NCBI RefSeq assembly: GCF_900019265.1 | Contig: NZ_CYGX02000004.1 | Location: 1-64,000, forward strand | Origin: Paraburkholderia ribeironis | Lineage (GTDB): Bacteria; Pseudomonadota; Gammaproteobacteria; Burkholderiales; Burkholderiaceae | DNA: 64,000 nucleotides | Direction of reading: 5' to 3' | Shown here: positions 18,087-28,160 of the stretch, in pieces | Layout: each line of letters starts with the position of its first letter | Numbering within the stretch: the stretch's first letter is position 1 | The notes under the pieces: model-generated | The model's input: the letters and a program-made list of their open reading frames with translations, nothing else | Databases searched by the model: none | Told to the model about the DNA's origin: nothing | Made by a program: the position numbers and the translations under genes

Positions 18087-19742
18087 ATGGACATTGTTCT
18101 TACCGTCTTGATTCTGCTGCTGGCCGTTGCCGCTTCAGGCATCCTGACCCGCACACTGCCGGTCAAGCTGCCGTTGCCGCTCGTGCAGATTGCAATCGGC
18201 GCGCTGCTCGCGTGGCCGAAACTCGGCTTGCACGTCACCTTCAATCCGGAAATTTTCATGGTGCTGTTCATCCCGCCGCTGCTGTTCGCGGACGGCTGGC
18301 GCATCCCCAAGCGCGAGTTCTTCATGGCGCGCAGAGCGATCCTGATGCTCGCGCTTGGCCTCGTGTTCGTGACGGTGCTGGTGGTGGGCTATTTCGCGCA
18401 CGCGTTGGTGCCGTCGATCTCGCTGCCGGTCGCGTTCGCGCTCGCCGCCGTGTTGTCGCCGACCGATGCGGTGGCGCTCAGCGGCATCGTCGGCAAGAAC
18501 AGGATTCCAGGCCGGCTGATGCATATCCTCGAAGGCGAGGCGTTGATGAACGACGCGTCGGGTCTGGTTGCGTTGAAGTTCGCAATCGCTGCGGCGTTGA
18601 CCGGCGTATTTTCGCTGCGCGACGCCTCCATCAGTTTTGTGATCATCGCCGTGGGCGGCCTCGCGGTAGGCGCGGCCGTGAGCGCGCTGTTCAGCTTCGT
18701 GTCGACCCGCTTGCTGGGTCTCGCGGAAAGCGACGATCCCTCGCCCGGCGTCGTGATGACGCTGCTGATTCCGTTCGCCGCCTATCTGAGCGCCGAGCAC
18801 TTCGAGTTGTCGGGCATTCTGGCCGCCGTCTCCGCCGGCATGATGATGAACTACGCGAACGTGGCGAATGCGGGGTCGGTGGCGTCGCGCGTGCGCGCCA
18901 ACATCACGTGGACGATGATCGAATTCGTCTTCAACGGCATGGTGTTCATTCTGCTGGGACTGCAGTTTCCGCACATTCTCGGCCGTGCGCTGCTCGACGC
19001 GCACGAAATCAGCGACGCAAGGGTCGGACTGCTGATCGGCTACATCGTCGCGATGACCGCCGCTTTGTACGCGATGCGCTTCGTATGGGTGTGGCTGCTG
19101 CGCTGGTTCTCGAGTCGCAGCGCCGCGAAGCACGGCGTGACGAATGCGGTGCCGGGCTGGCGCATGGTGACCGTGACGACAGTCGCCGGTGTGCGCGGCG
19201 CGGTGACGCTGGCGGGCGTGCTGTCGCTGCCGGTGTCGTTGCCGGATGGCGCGCCGCTGCCGGGCCGCGATCAGGCGATTTTCATCGCCTCGGGCGTGAT
19301 TCTGCTGTCGTTGCTGGTGGCGGTGGTGACGTTGCCGGTGCTGCTACGCGGCTGGCGGCGCGGCAAGGACCCGCATGCCGCAGAAGAGGCGCACGCGCGC
19401 ACGTTGGCCGCGCAAGCCGCGATTCGCGCGGTCGACCAGGTGCACAATACCGAGTGCGCGAACCTGGATGAATCCGCCTCGGCGTACGCGGCGGACGTCA
19501 CCGCACGGGTGATGGACGTGTATCGGCGCCGCTTGGCAACGCTCGAAGAAGAGCAGGCACCGCGCGAACTCGCGCGCCGCGCCGATGCATTGGAGTTCAG
19601 GATGAAGCTCGCGGCGATGCGCGCCGAGCGCAAGGCGCTGCTGGCGCTACGCAGCAGTCAGACGATCAACGACGAGACCTTGAACAAGCTGATGCGCGAG
19701 GTGGATTTGTCGGAGACAGCGCTAACGGCGCGCAGGGGATAG
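18087..19742 (+). CDS. CPA1-family Na+/H+ antiporter (NhaP/YjcE type)
   Basis: 551 residues with about twelve transmembrane helices and a soluble C-terminal tail of about 120 residues. The CPA1 core is clear: SPTDAVALSGIVGKNRIPGR followed by HILEGEALMNDASGLVALKF, where the Asp residues of the ND motif bind the ion. A later helix has VAGVRGAVTLAGVLSLP. The tail (AAIRAVDQVHNTECANLDES onward) is helical and charged. It should exchange Na+ or K+ for protons at the inner membrane. The start MDIVLTVLIL is chosen because it begins the first membrane helix. Confidence 0.93.
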   Translation: MDIVLTVLILLLAVAASGILTRTLPVKLPLPLVQIAIGALLAWPKLGLHVTFNPEIFMVLFIPPLLFADGWRIPKREFFMARRAILMLALGLVFVTVLVVGYFAHALVPSISLPVAFALAAVLSPTDAVALSGIVGKNRIPGRLMHILEGEALMNDASGLVALKFAIAAALTGVFSLRDASISFVIIAVGGLAVGAAVSALFSFVSTRLLGLAESDDPSPGVVMTLLIPFAAYLSAEHFELSGILAAVSAGMMMNYANVANAGSVASRVRANITWTMIEFVFNGMVFILLGLQFPHILGRALLDAHEISDARVGLLIGYIVAMTAALYAMRFVWVWLLRWFSSRSAAKHGVTNAVPGWRMVTVTTVAGVRGAVTLAGVLSLPVSLPDGAPLPGRDQAIFIASGVILLSLLVAVVTLPVLLRGWRRGKDPHAAEEAHARTLAAQAAIRAVDQVHNTECANLDESASAYAADVTARVMDVYRRRLATLEEEQAPRELARRADALEFRMKLAAMRAERKALLALRSSQTINDETLNKLMREVDLSETALTARRG

Positions 19743-19825
19743 CGCACCATGTGCGGTACTGGCGGCGGTGAGCGTTTGCCCATCATGAACGGGGTAACGC
19801 CAGCGCCGCCGGTCACTGAACACGA

Positions 19826-21133
19826 TCAGGCCACCGGCCCTTGCGCCGGCTTCCTTCTCAGCAGTGCGTACAGAATGATCGCGCCAAACGTCGCGGTGCC
19901 GATCCCACCGAGCCCAAAGCCACCGAGCTTCAACGAAAAGTCGCCAGCGCCGAGCACGAGCGTCACGGCGGCAACGATCAGGTTGCGGTTGTTGGAAAAG
20001 TCGACCTTGTTGACGACCCAGATGCGCGCGCCGGTCACCGCGATCAACCCGAACACGACAATCGACACGCCGCCCAGCACCGGTCCCGGAATGGTCTGGA
20101 TCACCGCGCCGAACTTCGGCGAGAAACCCAGCACGAGCGCGATCAGCGCCGCGATCACGAACACCAGCGTCGAGTAGATCTTCGTGACGGCCATCACGCC
20201 GATGTTCTCGGCATACGTCGTCACGCCGGTGCCGCCGGCGAAGCCGGACACGATGGTCGCGAGTCCGTCGCCGATGAACGCGCGGCCGATATAGCGGTCG
20301 AGGTTCTGACCGGTCATCGCGCTCACCGCCTTGATGTGGCCGAGATTCTCCGCGACCAGGATCACCGCGATCGGCGCAAGCAGGGTCATCGCATGCGGGT
20401 CGAAGACCGGCGCAGTGAAGTGCGGCATGCCGAACCACGCGGCGTTCGCGACGATCGAGAAGTCGATCGGCTTGCCCATGCCGAGACCGTTCGTGACAAT
20501 CGCGTAGATCACATAGGCCATCAGCAGGCCGATCAGGATCAGCAGCCGCTGCAGCATGCCGCGCGCAAACACCGCGACCGCGCTTACGCACAACACCGTC
20601 ACCAGCGCCATCCACGAATCGAAGCTGTTGCCGCTCACGCCATGCACCGCGATCGGCGCGAGGTTCAAGCCGATCACGCAGACGATCGCCCCCGTCACCA
20701 CCGGCGGCATCAGCGTCTCGATCCAGCCGGTGCCGACCGCCGACACGATCGCGCCGATGATCGCGTACACCACACCGCACGCGATGATCCCGCCCAGCGC
20801 CACCGGAATGTTCGGATTCGGACCGTGCCCGCCGTACCCCGTCACCGCGATCACCAGACCGATGAACGCGAAGCTCGAGCCGAGATAGCTCGGCACGCGG
20901 CCGCCCACCAGCACGAAAAACAACAGCGTGCCGATCCCCGACATGAAAATGCACAGGTTAGGATCGAAACCCATCAGCAACGGCGCGAGCACCGTCGCAC
21001 CGAACATCGCGACCACGTGCTGAATGCCCATCGCAAACATCTGGGGCCAGGCGAGGCGCTCGTCGATGCCGACGATGCTGCCCTCGGCGGCGACAGGCTG
21101 GCGGCGCCAGCGGGGGAAATACGAAGCGGCCAT
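19826..21133 (-). CDS. NCS2-family nucleobase permease (RutG/UraA-like)
   Basis: 435 residues with about 14 hydrophobic segments. The segments VAENLGHIKAVSAMTGQNLD and GFAGGTGVTTYAENIGVMAV match the RutG/UraA branch of nucleobase:cation symporter-2 proteins, where the conserved Glu residues in the two segments bind the uracil-like base. Likely imports uracil or another pyrimidine using the proton gradient. The start MAASYFPRWRRQ has an AGGAGA ribosome site. No other rut genes are nearby, so an uptake role alone is likely. Converges with the antiporter gene. Confidence 0.9.
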   Translation of the reverse strand: MAASYFPRWRRQPVAAEGSIVGIDERLAWPQMFAMGIQHVVAMFGATVLAPLLMGFDPNLCIFMSGIGTLLFFVLVGGRVPSYLGSSFAFIGLVIAVTGYGGHGPNPNIPVALGGIIACGVVYAIIGAIVSAVGTGWIETLMPPVVTGAIVCVIGLNLAPIAVHGVSGNSFDSWMALVTVLCVSAVAVFARGMLQRLLILIGLLMAYVIYAIVTNGLGMGKPIDFSIVANAAWFGMPHFTAPVFDPHAMTLLAPIAVILVAENLGHIKAVSAMTGQNLDRYIGRAFIGDGLATIVSGFAGGTGVTTYAENIGVMAVTKIYSTLVFVIAALIALVLGFSPKFGAVIQTIPGPVLGGVSIVVFGLIAVTGARIWVVNKVDFSNNRNLIVAAVTLVLGAGDFSLKLGGFGLGGIGTATFGAIILYALLRRKPAQGPVA

Positions 21134-21394
21134 TGCGGGGGTTCTCCTCTGTTCGGCGTGATGTGTGCCGGACGGCGCGCAAAACCGCGTGCTCCGGCAA
21201 ATACGCGCGAGTGTACGGAGTGCCTTTGGGCCTGGCAAGCGTGGCGAAAAGCGGGTCGGCAGGCGCCGTGCCGACGGGGCTACCAGGTTGTTTTATCGAG
21301 GCGGCCCCGAGCCCGCAGCTTCGTCGCTGGGTACGGCAAATGGGTGCGGCTGGGAACGCATGCGGTGTGGTCCCTGGCTGGGGCTACTGTGGAG

Positions 21395-22936
21395 TCAGCC
21401 GGCGTTGCGTACTTCGGTGTCCGGCGCTGTACTCGCCTCGCCGGCCTCGCGGGCCGCCACGTGTACGGTGGTGGCGCGATAGCACATCACACGGTTACGG
21501 CCCGCGTCCTTCGCATCGTAAAGCGCTCCGTCGGCGGCATTGATCAGCGCGCGGCTGTTCTGAATGAGCTGGTCGCGCGCCGTGGCGACGCCAATGCTCA
21601 CGGTCAGCACATGATGCGAACTCGCCACGTGGCGACGCTGCAGCCCCTGCACCGCCGCTCGAATCCGCTCGGCGATATGCACCGCGGCGGCTTCGTCCGT
21701 ATCCGGCAGCAGCACGGCGAACTCTTCGCCGCCGTAGCGCGCCGCCATGTCGCCTGGACGCCGCACGTTCTGCGCGATACGACGCGCCACGTCGATCAAC
21801 GCGTCGTCGCCTGCCGAATGGCCGTACAGATCATTGAAGCCTTTGAAACTGTCGACGTCGATCAACAGCATCGACAGCGGCCACGCGTTGCGCTGCGCAC
21901 GACGCCAATCCTCGTCCACCCGTTCCTGAAAGCTGCGGCGATTGTTCAGGCCGGTCAGCCCATCGGTGCGCGCCAGTTCACGCAACTCGTTCTCGGCCGC
22001 GAGACGACGGCTCATTTGCTGCGAGAAGAGGACGGCCAACGCGATGATCGTCACGTCGAGCGCGGCGATCAGCGAGCCGATGATCCACGCGCGCCGCCGC
22101 CATTCGATGTAGATATCGTGGGTGGACAGCGCGACGTCGAGGATCAGCGGATACATGTCGATATGACGGAACGCGTACCAGCGCTCGACGCCGTCGATCG
22201 CCGCCGTGCCGAAGAAGTCTCCGCTCGGCTGCTGCGTGAAGCGTGAATAGTTGGCGGTGCCAGTCAGATTGATGCCGATGATTTTCGGATCGTAAGGACG
22301 CCGCATCAACATCGTGCCGTCGGTCAGCATCAGCGCCATCGATCCGCTGGGACCAAGCTTCATCCCGTCGAACAGGCGGCGAAAATAAGTGAGGCGCATC
22401 GTGCCGACCACCACGCCGCCAAAGCTGCCATCAGGGCGCGAGATGCGCCGGCTCAGCGCGATGCTGACTTCCTTGGTGGTCGCCCTGGGGATGAACGGAT
22501 GGCTGACATACAGGCCGACGTCGGGCGAGTCGCGCTGCACCTTGAAGTAATCGCGGTCGGCGAGATTGACCTGGCGCGGCGGAGAGGCGCGCGAATCGAA
22601 CCTGATGTTGCCGGCCTCGTCGAGCACTAGCACCGAACCCATGTCTTTCGCGCTGACCGAGCCGTCGAACAGCACCATCTGGCGGATGGCCGGCTTCAGG
22701 TCCAGCACGCCAGGCTGCTTCAGCCCTTCGATCACCGCGCGCAGCGACAGGTCGTAGATCTCCAGATTGCGCGATACGTCGCGCTCGACCAGCAGCGACA
22801 CATTGAACACGGAGTCCTGAGCGCGCCGCAATGCGTCTTCGCGCATCTGCGCCAGCAGCCATACGGCAATCGCCAGAATCGCGCTGGCCAGCACGATGCT
22901 GATCGCGATCACGATGTTCGGCCGGTGCGTCACCAT
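21395..22936 (-). CDS. Membrane diguanylate cyclase with periplasmic Cache sensor
   Basis: 513 residues: transmembrane helix (about 8-30), a periplasmic double-Cache (PDC) sensor (about 40-285) with NLADRDYFKVQRDSPDVGLY and SIALSRRISRPDGSFGGVVVG, a second helix (about 285-307), then a GGDEF domain (about 330-490). The catalytic signature is intact GGEEF (RYGGEEFAVLLPDTD), with DGLTGLNNRR before it. It should make cyclic di-GMP in response to an extracellular small molecule. No inhibitory RxxD site is apparent five residues before GGEEF. Monocistronic. Confidence 0.93.
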   Translation of the reverse strand: MVTHRPNIVIAISIVLASAILAIAVWLLAQMREDALRRAQDSVFNVSLLVERDVSRNLEIYDLSLRAVIEGLKQPGVLDLKPAIRQMVLFDGSVSAKDMGSVLVLDEAGNIRFDSRASPPRQVNLADRDYFKVQRDSPDVGLYVSHPFIPRATTKEVSIALSRRISRPDGSFGGVVVGTMRLTYFRRLFDGMKLGPSGSMALMLTDGTMLMRRPYDPKIIGINLTGTANYSRFTQQPSGDFFGTAAIDGVERWYAFRHIDMYPLILDVALSTHDIYIEWRRRAWIIGSLIAALDVTIIALAVLFSQQMSRRLAAENELRELARTDGLTGLNNRRSFQERVDEDWRRAQRNAWPLSMLLIDVDSFKGFNDLYGHSAGDDALIDVARRIAQNVRRPGDMAARYGGEEFAVLLPDTDEAAAVHIAERIRAAVQGLQRRHVASSHHVLTVSIGVATARDQLIQNSRALINAADGALYDAKDAGRNRVMCYRATTVHVAAREAGEASTAPDTEVRNAG

Positions 22937-23166
22937 TGACTGTTCGTTCGAGCGTGCGCTGGACTACGCGCGTAAAGAGATGCGCCGCATTCGCAGGCGC
23001 GGCTAGAGAACTGACAGCGTATCAAACGCCGCCGCGCGCCAATTGAGCGAATAGACGGGTGTTTGCCGGCTTCGACGCGGTTTCGACGCTCAACCAGCGT
23101 GCAGATCGAGCTCCGGTCCGCATGCCGCGCGGCTCAGCGCGCGGATGTCGGCGGCACCATTCATCA

Positions 23167-25932
23167 CTAAGCCAAACGCCGAGGCTTGCCCGCCCCTTCC
23201 TCCTGAGAGGTCACCAATCCTCTCAATGCGGGTATGAGTCGAATGACGAGCTTCTCGATCTCCACCACGAGGAAAAACAGGAACCCTCCGCCGACGAGCC
23301 ACAGCCACGCCGACCATGGCAGACCCTCTGTGTCGAAGACTGCATTGAATGGCAGCGTATAGGTGAACAGGAGCTGCAGCACCACGACACCAGCTATTCC
23401 GTACCAGAGATAGCGATTGCCCATGTGCGCGCGCAAGGATAGCGATGAATCGAGCAGGTACCGGCTGTTGAGAAGATAGAAGACCTGGCCCAGCGTAATG
23501 GCGTTGACGGCCGCCGTGCGCGCCATCTGGTCCGACGCGCCCTGCGCCTTCATCCAGAAGAAAGTCGACAGCGTATAGAGCACGAGCGCCGCGCCCACGA
23601 AGAGGATGCGCCAGATCCCGAAGCGCGTGACGATCGGCCGATCGATTGCACGCGGCGGCCGGCGCATGACGTCAGCCTCGTGTGGCTCGAACGAAATGGT
23701 CAGGCCGAGCGCCACGGAGGTGATCATGTTCACCCACAGGACCTGCGGCGCCGTGATCGGCAGCGTGAAGGCGAACAGGATCGCAACCGCGATCACCGCG
23801 CCCTGGGCGACATTGGTCGGCAGCAGGAAGAGCATCGCCTTCTCGATGTTGTTGTAGACCGTGCGGCCCTCCTTCACCGCTGCGGAGATCGACGCAAAAT
23901 TGTCGTCGGCGAGGATCATCCCCGCCGCCTCCTTCGTCACCTCGGTGCCCTTGATGCCCATCGCGACTCCGATGTCCGCCTTCTTGAGTGCCGGCGCATC
24001 GTTGACGCCGTCGCCGGTCATGGCGACAACCTGCCGGTTGGCCTGGATCGCCTTGACGAGCCTCAGTTTGTGCTCGGGACTGGCGCGGGCGAAGACGTCG
24101 ACGTCGCGCACACATTCCTGCAGCGCCCCATCGTTCATCGCCTCGATCTCGACGCCCGACACGGCCGTCTTGCCGTCGCCAATGCCAAGCATTCTTGCGA
24201 TCGCCGCTGCCGTGATCTTGTGGTCGCCTGTGATCATGGTGACGCGGATGCCGCCGCCGTGGCATTCCCGCACGGCATCGATTGCCTCCTTGCGCGGCGG
24301 GTCCATGAGGCCCACGAGGCCGAGAAGCACGAGGTTGCGCGGCAGGTCCTGTGGCCCAAGGCCGCCGGTCGCGAGGCCAGGGGCCGGCAGCCATGCCAGC
24401 CCCAGCACGCGCTCACCTTGAGCGGCGAGCCGGTCTCCCTCTCTGGCGAAATGCTCACGATCGAGCTGCGCCGGGCCTGTCGCCGTCTGCTGCCGGTCGC
24501 AGTGGTCGAGGATCACTTCCGGCGCGCCCTTGACCAGCAGCATCTCGCCGTCCGCCGAACGGTTCAGCGTCGCCATGAACTTGTGCTCGGACTCGAAGGG
24601 AATCGCGTCGATCCTCGGTGCGGCGAGCCCCTCTGCGACGCGGTCCATGCCCAGCTTGGCGGCGAACGGATAGAGAGCGCCCTCGGTTGGGTCGCCCTCC
24701 ACTTTCCATTTTCCGTCCTCTTCGAAGAGCTCGGCGTCGTTGCACAACGAGGACACGCGGCCCATCAGCGTGAGCACTTCCGGCGTGGCGGCGAGCGGCT
24801 TGCCATCGGCCCTGACTTCGCCCTCGGCGGCGTAGCCGTCGCCGGTGACGGCGTAGGCTGCTTCAGCCGTCACGGCGGAGGTCACCATCATCTCCATCAG
24901 GGTCAGCGTGCCCGTCTTGTCCGAACAGATGCGCGAGACGGACCCCAGCGTCTCGACCGCCGGCAGGCGGCGAATAATGGCATTGCGCTGCGCCATGCGC
25001 TGCACGCCGATTGCGAGCGTGATGGTGATGAGCGCCGGCAGGCCTTCCGGGATGACCGACACCGCGATCCCCACGACTGCCTGGAACAGCTCGACGAAGG
25101 TCATGTGTCCGAGCCAGTGGCCCCAGGAGAAGAGCAGTACGCTGACCACGGCGATGACGGCGGTGATGATGTAGCCGAAGGTCTTGATCTGGCGCAGGAG
25201 CGGCGTCTCGAGCACGCTGACCTCGGCGAGCATCTGGTTGATCCGGCCGAGTTCGGTTTGGCTCCCCGTTGCCACGACGACGCCGGTTGCCCGGCCGGAC
25301 AAGACCATCGTGCCGCAGAACGCCATGTTTTCGCGGTCGCCGACGGTGGCCTTGGCGGATACCTGGGTGGTGCTCTTCTCGGCCGGGAGGGATTCGCCCG
25401 TTAGCGCCGCTTCCTCCGTGCGCAGGTTCTTGGTGTCGACGAGACGCATGTCCGCCGGAATCCTGTCGCCCGACTCCAGCAGCACGATGTCGCCTGGAAC
25501 GAGATCCTCGGCGGGAACGAGGCGAACCGCTGCGCCACGCAGAACGCGCGCTTCAGCGGACAGCATATTGCTAATCGCGTCGAGCGCCTTCTCGGCACGT
25601 CCTTCCTGCAGGAAGCCCAGCAGCGAGTTGAGTATGACGACGGCCAGAATGACCGAACCGTCGAGCCAAAGGCCCAGCATGAACTTGATGAAACCGGCCG
25701 CAAGCAGGACGTAGATGAGGATGTTGTGGAACTGCGAAAGAAATCGAGCCAGCGGCCCCTTCTTCTTGCCCTTGGGCAGGCGGTTCGGCCCGTAGGTGCC
25801 CAGCCGCCCGGCCGCTTCGGCTGCATCGAGGCCCTGCGAAGGATCGACGTTGAATTGCCGCCCGATCTCGTCGGCCGGTATCGCATGCCACGGCGCTGCA
25901 CCGATTCCAGAAGCAGTCTCAGCTGAGCTCAT
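23167..25932 (-). CDS. P2-type cation-transporting ATPase
   Basis: 921 residues. Domains in order: cation_ATPase_N (about 15-80), two helices, actuator with TGES at 178-181, helix M4 with PEGLPA at 295-300, phosphorylation site DKTGT at 338-342, nucleotide-binding domain (KGAPE), hinge GDGVNDAP, and C-terminal helices M5-M10. PEGLPA places it in the P2 Ca2+/Na+/K+-like group rather than heavy-metal P1 pumps. It transports cations out of the cytoplasm using ATP. The start MSSAETASGIG is 92 codons into a longer frame whose N-terminal part is unrelated. The PPK2 gene lies just upstream on the same strand. Confidence 0.92.
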   Translation of the reverse strand: MSSAETASGIGAAPWHAIPADEIGRQFNVDPSQGLDAAEAAGRLGTYGPNRLPKGKKKGPLARFLSQFHNILIYVLLAAGFIKFMLGLWLDGSVILAVVILNSLLGFLQEGRAEKALDAISNMLSAEARVLRGAAVRLVPAEDLVPGDIVLLESGDRIPADMRLVDTKNLRTEEAALTGESLPAEKSTTQVSAKATVGDRENMAFCGTMVLSGRATGVVVATGSQTELGRINQMLAEVSVLETPLLRQIKTFGYIITAVIAVVSVLLFSWGHWLGHMTFVELFQAVVGIAVSVIPEGLPALITITLAIGVQRMAQRNAIIRRLPAVETLGSVSRICSDKTGTLTLMEMMVTSAVTAEAAYAVTGDGYAAEGEVRADGKPLAATPEVLTLMGRVSSLCNDAELFEEDGKWKVEGDPTEGALYPFAAKLGMDRVAEGLAAPRIDAIPFESEHKFMATLNRSADGEMLLVKGAPEVILDHCDRQQTATGPAQLDREHFAREGDRLAAQGERVLGLAWLPAPGLATGGLGPQDLPRNLVLLGLVGLMDPPRKEAIDAVRECHGGGIRVTMITGDHKITAAAIARMLGIGDGKTAVSGVEIEAMNDGALQECVRDVDVFARASPEHKLRLVKAIQANRQVVAMTGDGVNDAPALKKADIGVAMGIKGTEVTKEAAGMILADDNFASISAAVKEGRTVYNNIEKAMLFLLPTNVAQGAVIAVAILFAFTLPITAPQVLWVNMITSVALGLTISFEPHEADVMRRPPRAIDRPIVTRFGIWRILFVGAALVLYTLSTFFWMKAQGASDQMARTAAVNAITLGQVFYLLNSRYLLDSSLSLRAHMGNRYLWYGIAGVVVLQLLFTYTLPFNAVFDTEGLPWSAWLWLVGGGFLFFLVVEIEKLVIRLIPALRGLVTSQEEGAGKPRRLA

Positions 25933-26045
25933 CTTCGTCTCTCCCGGTTGCAGTAAGTTCGGGTCGGGGGCCGGTCCCGATTGCCGGGACGGCCTGCTGG
26001 TTGATTGCGTCTCGGCACGTCTCGTCTCGTGGCGTCTCGTCGCGT

Positions 26046-26948
26046 TTACCCTTGCGCGTTCAGCTCCTCTCGCGCCGCAGCCAGATCCTTCATCTGCTCC
26101 GACGTGGCTTTCGGATATTCGAGGTCGAGCTTCTCCACCGCCTCGACGATCGCAGCCGCGACGATGAGCCGCGTGAAGGGTTTGTTGTCGGCGGGTACGA
26201 CGAACCACGGGGCCGCTTTGGAAGCCGTCGCGCGGATTGCCTCGTCATAGGCCTGCATGTAGTCGTTCCAGTATCGACGCTCGCGAACGTCGGATGCGGA
26301 AAACTTCCAGTTCTTGTCGGGCTTGTCGAGACGGTCCAGAAATCGCTTCTTCTGTTCCTCGTATGACAGGTTCAAATAGAACTTGAGGATGACCACGCCC
26401 TGACGCGTGAGGTAGTCCTCGAATCGGGTGATGTCGGCGAGCCGCTCGGTCCATATGTTTGCGCGGACCAGATCAGGTGGGATTTTCTGCGCATCGAGCA
26501 GGTGCTGATGCACGCGCACCACCGGCACCTCCTCGTAGTAGGAGCGGTTGAAAATGCCGATGTGGCCGCGCTGGGGCACTTTCGTGGCATAGCGCCAGAG
26601 GAAGTCGTGGGAGAGATCCTCAACCGAGGGCTGCTTGAACGAGACGACATCGCACCCCTGTGGGTTGACGCGCGACATGACGTGCTTGATCGTGCCGTCC
26701 TTTCCCGCAGCGTCCATGGCCTGGAACACCAGCAGCACAGACCAGGAATCCTGCGCGTAGAGGATTTCCTGCTCCATCGCGAGCCATTCGGAACCGCGCC
26801 GGAGAAGTTGCACGGCTTCGTCCTTATGCATTTTGAGCCCCAGTGTGTCGCTGGGATCGAAATCGTTCAGGCGGAAATCTTGGCCGTTCGTGACGCGGAA
26901 TGGGTCCGTGTACTTGCGTAGCGCGTCGAGTATTTCTTTGCGAACCAT
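26046..26948 (-). CDS. Polyphosphate kinase 2 family protein
   Basis: 300 residues. PPK2 proteins use polyphosphate to phosphorylate ADP, GDP or AMP. Seen: Walker A-like MDAAGKDGT at 78-86, Walker B-like GIFNRSYYEEVP from 131, the lid segment KFYLNLSYEEQKKRFLDRLD and the late PWFVVPADNKPFTR. Length fits one-domain class I or III enzymes. The start MVRKEILDALRKYTD follows a GAGGAAGAG stretch. The longer frame extending 100 codons upstream belongs to a LysR remnant. The gap to the ATPase is about 115 bp, so a two-gene transcript is likely: polyphosphate-driven nucleotide supply next to an ion pump (inference). Confidence 0.92.
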   Translation of the reverse strand: MVRKEILDALRKYTDPFRVTNGQDFRLNDFDPSDTLGLKMHKDEAVQLLRRGSEWLAMEQEILYAQDSWSVLLVFQAMDAAGKDGTIKHVMSRVNPQGCDVVSFKQPSVEDLSHDFLWRYATKVPQRGHIGIFNRSYYEEVPVVRVHQHLLDAQKIPPDLVRANIWTERLADITRFEDYLTRQGVVILKFYLNLSYEEQKKRFLDRLDKPDKNWKFSASDVRERRYWNDYMQAYDEAIRATASKAAPWFVVPADNKPFTRLIVAAAIVEAVEKLDLEYPKATSEQMKDLAAAREELNAQG

Positions 26949-27019
26949 CGTCTCTTCCTCCACGATGTTTGCAAAATCGGTTACGCGATTTGCGAATGCT
27001 ATGAGGGCACTGGAAGGCG

Positions 27020-27318
27020 GTGCGGGCGTGAAGTACCGGAGCGGGAGCGTTGCCGATGGCAGCGGCGTGGGCGCCACCACCGCCACGCGAGTGCGCCCGT
27101 GCTCCGATATCGCGCTGGATCGCCTGAGCGCCTCGGGCACGTACTCCTCCAAGGCCGGCTCCGCAGCTCTTCGCTCTTCGCTCAGGATCACGCCATGTTC
27201 GGTGGGACCGACCGAACGCGTGGTGCGCTGCAAAAGTCGGAGATGCAACCTGTCTTCAGGCGGCTCACGCGGTTGGTCATAGTCGGCTGCGGTAGATTCT
27301 GCTTTTCACTGACCGTTT
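27020..27318 (-). pseudogene. Remnant of a LysR-family regulator, frameshifted and truncated
   Basis: On the reverse strand a frame reads EDRLHLRLLQRTTRS then VGPTEHG, a clear LysR wing motif, continuing to PALEEYVPEALRRS and VVAPTPLPSA, like the linker and start of a LysR effector domain. Just upstream, a second frame reads NLPQPTMTNRVSRL, the matching recognition helix, out of frame with the first; a TGA lies just before it. Homology stops before the PPK2 start, so about two thirds of the gene is missing. It looks like a gene cut by insertion or deletion beside the PPK2-ATPase pair. Confidence 0.7.
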
Positions 27319-28160
27319 CGAAGCATTGCGGAACTCCGGGTCCAAGCGAGCAGCATCGCAACCGCACTCGTGCGGCTCACTACTTTCTATTTACTCTCTG
27401 ATGATAGGTTACAGATGATGCATCGTTCCAGATATCGCCACGGCGCCCGCTCGTCGCTCGGGCAGAACCATTGGTGAAGCAAATGGATGCGCAACATTGC
27501 TCCTGATTGGCATCACGACGATTGACGGTTCGCGGCTAGCCCGAGCAAAAAGACAACGGTCCTTTGTGTCGATACAATCCGTTGACAAACATTGCAGTCA
27601 CCACGCGCCGGTGACCGCAAGTGAAACCGATCAGCTGCATTGCCAATACGGAAAGCGGAGGCGATTGATGCGATCCGAAAACCTAGTGTTTGAGAACTTC
27701 GATCTCATGCGTTCGCCAAACGAGGATGTGCGGAGTCGGCGATATCAAATTGATGTGTGCTGGTTTCGCGACACGATTACATCCATCGGTGGGCAATTTG
27801 ACGTCCTAGTACGGTCGGACGTATATGCTTCGTGATCCCTTTGGTCGTTCCCAAATCACCCAACACTATTGCGACGCTTGGATTAGCTGTGGACACATGG
27901 CTCCGCGGGAGACCAGGTAGACAGGTATGTGCTGAGTTGAATGGTATTCAGGCTACAGCCGATACAAGAGAAGACTTTGATCGGCTCCTTGGATACGCTA
28001 CCGTGTAGTTTTTTCTGTCCATCCACTCTGACAGTTGTTGCCAAGCCGGCGTCCGACTTAGTCATTCACAAGAACACTCATTTCCGCGGTGCCAGGGTCG
28101 TGGGAATGAGGGGTCAAGCTGTGTGCAGCCGATTGCCGTCTTTGTGAGAACATTGCAATC
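27319..28160. other. Gene-poor, AT-richer left part of the restriction-modification island
   Basis: About 840 bp with lower GC and no convincing gene. The longest frame (about 112 codons at 27497-27835) has no recognisable protein character. A segment at about 27641-27677 (GCCAATACGGAAAGCGG, then CGATTGATGCGATCCG) shares words with 3001-3033, partly in inverted orientation. No transposase or integrase was seen. Confidence 0.5.

Noticed and set aside
19841..22246. 801-codon forward frame across the permease and cyclase genes
   Set aside because: Spans two real reverse-strand genes and the gap between them; Arg/His-rich composition.
26949..27248. 100-codon N-terminal extension of PPK2
   Set aside because: Its sequence is LysR-like, not PPK2; the internal ATG gives a normal PPK2 length.
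27497..27835. 112-codon forward frame in the island
   Set aside because: No ribosome site, no family, no second-position bias; probably chance in AT-richer DNA.
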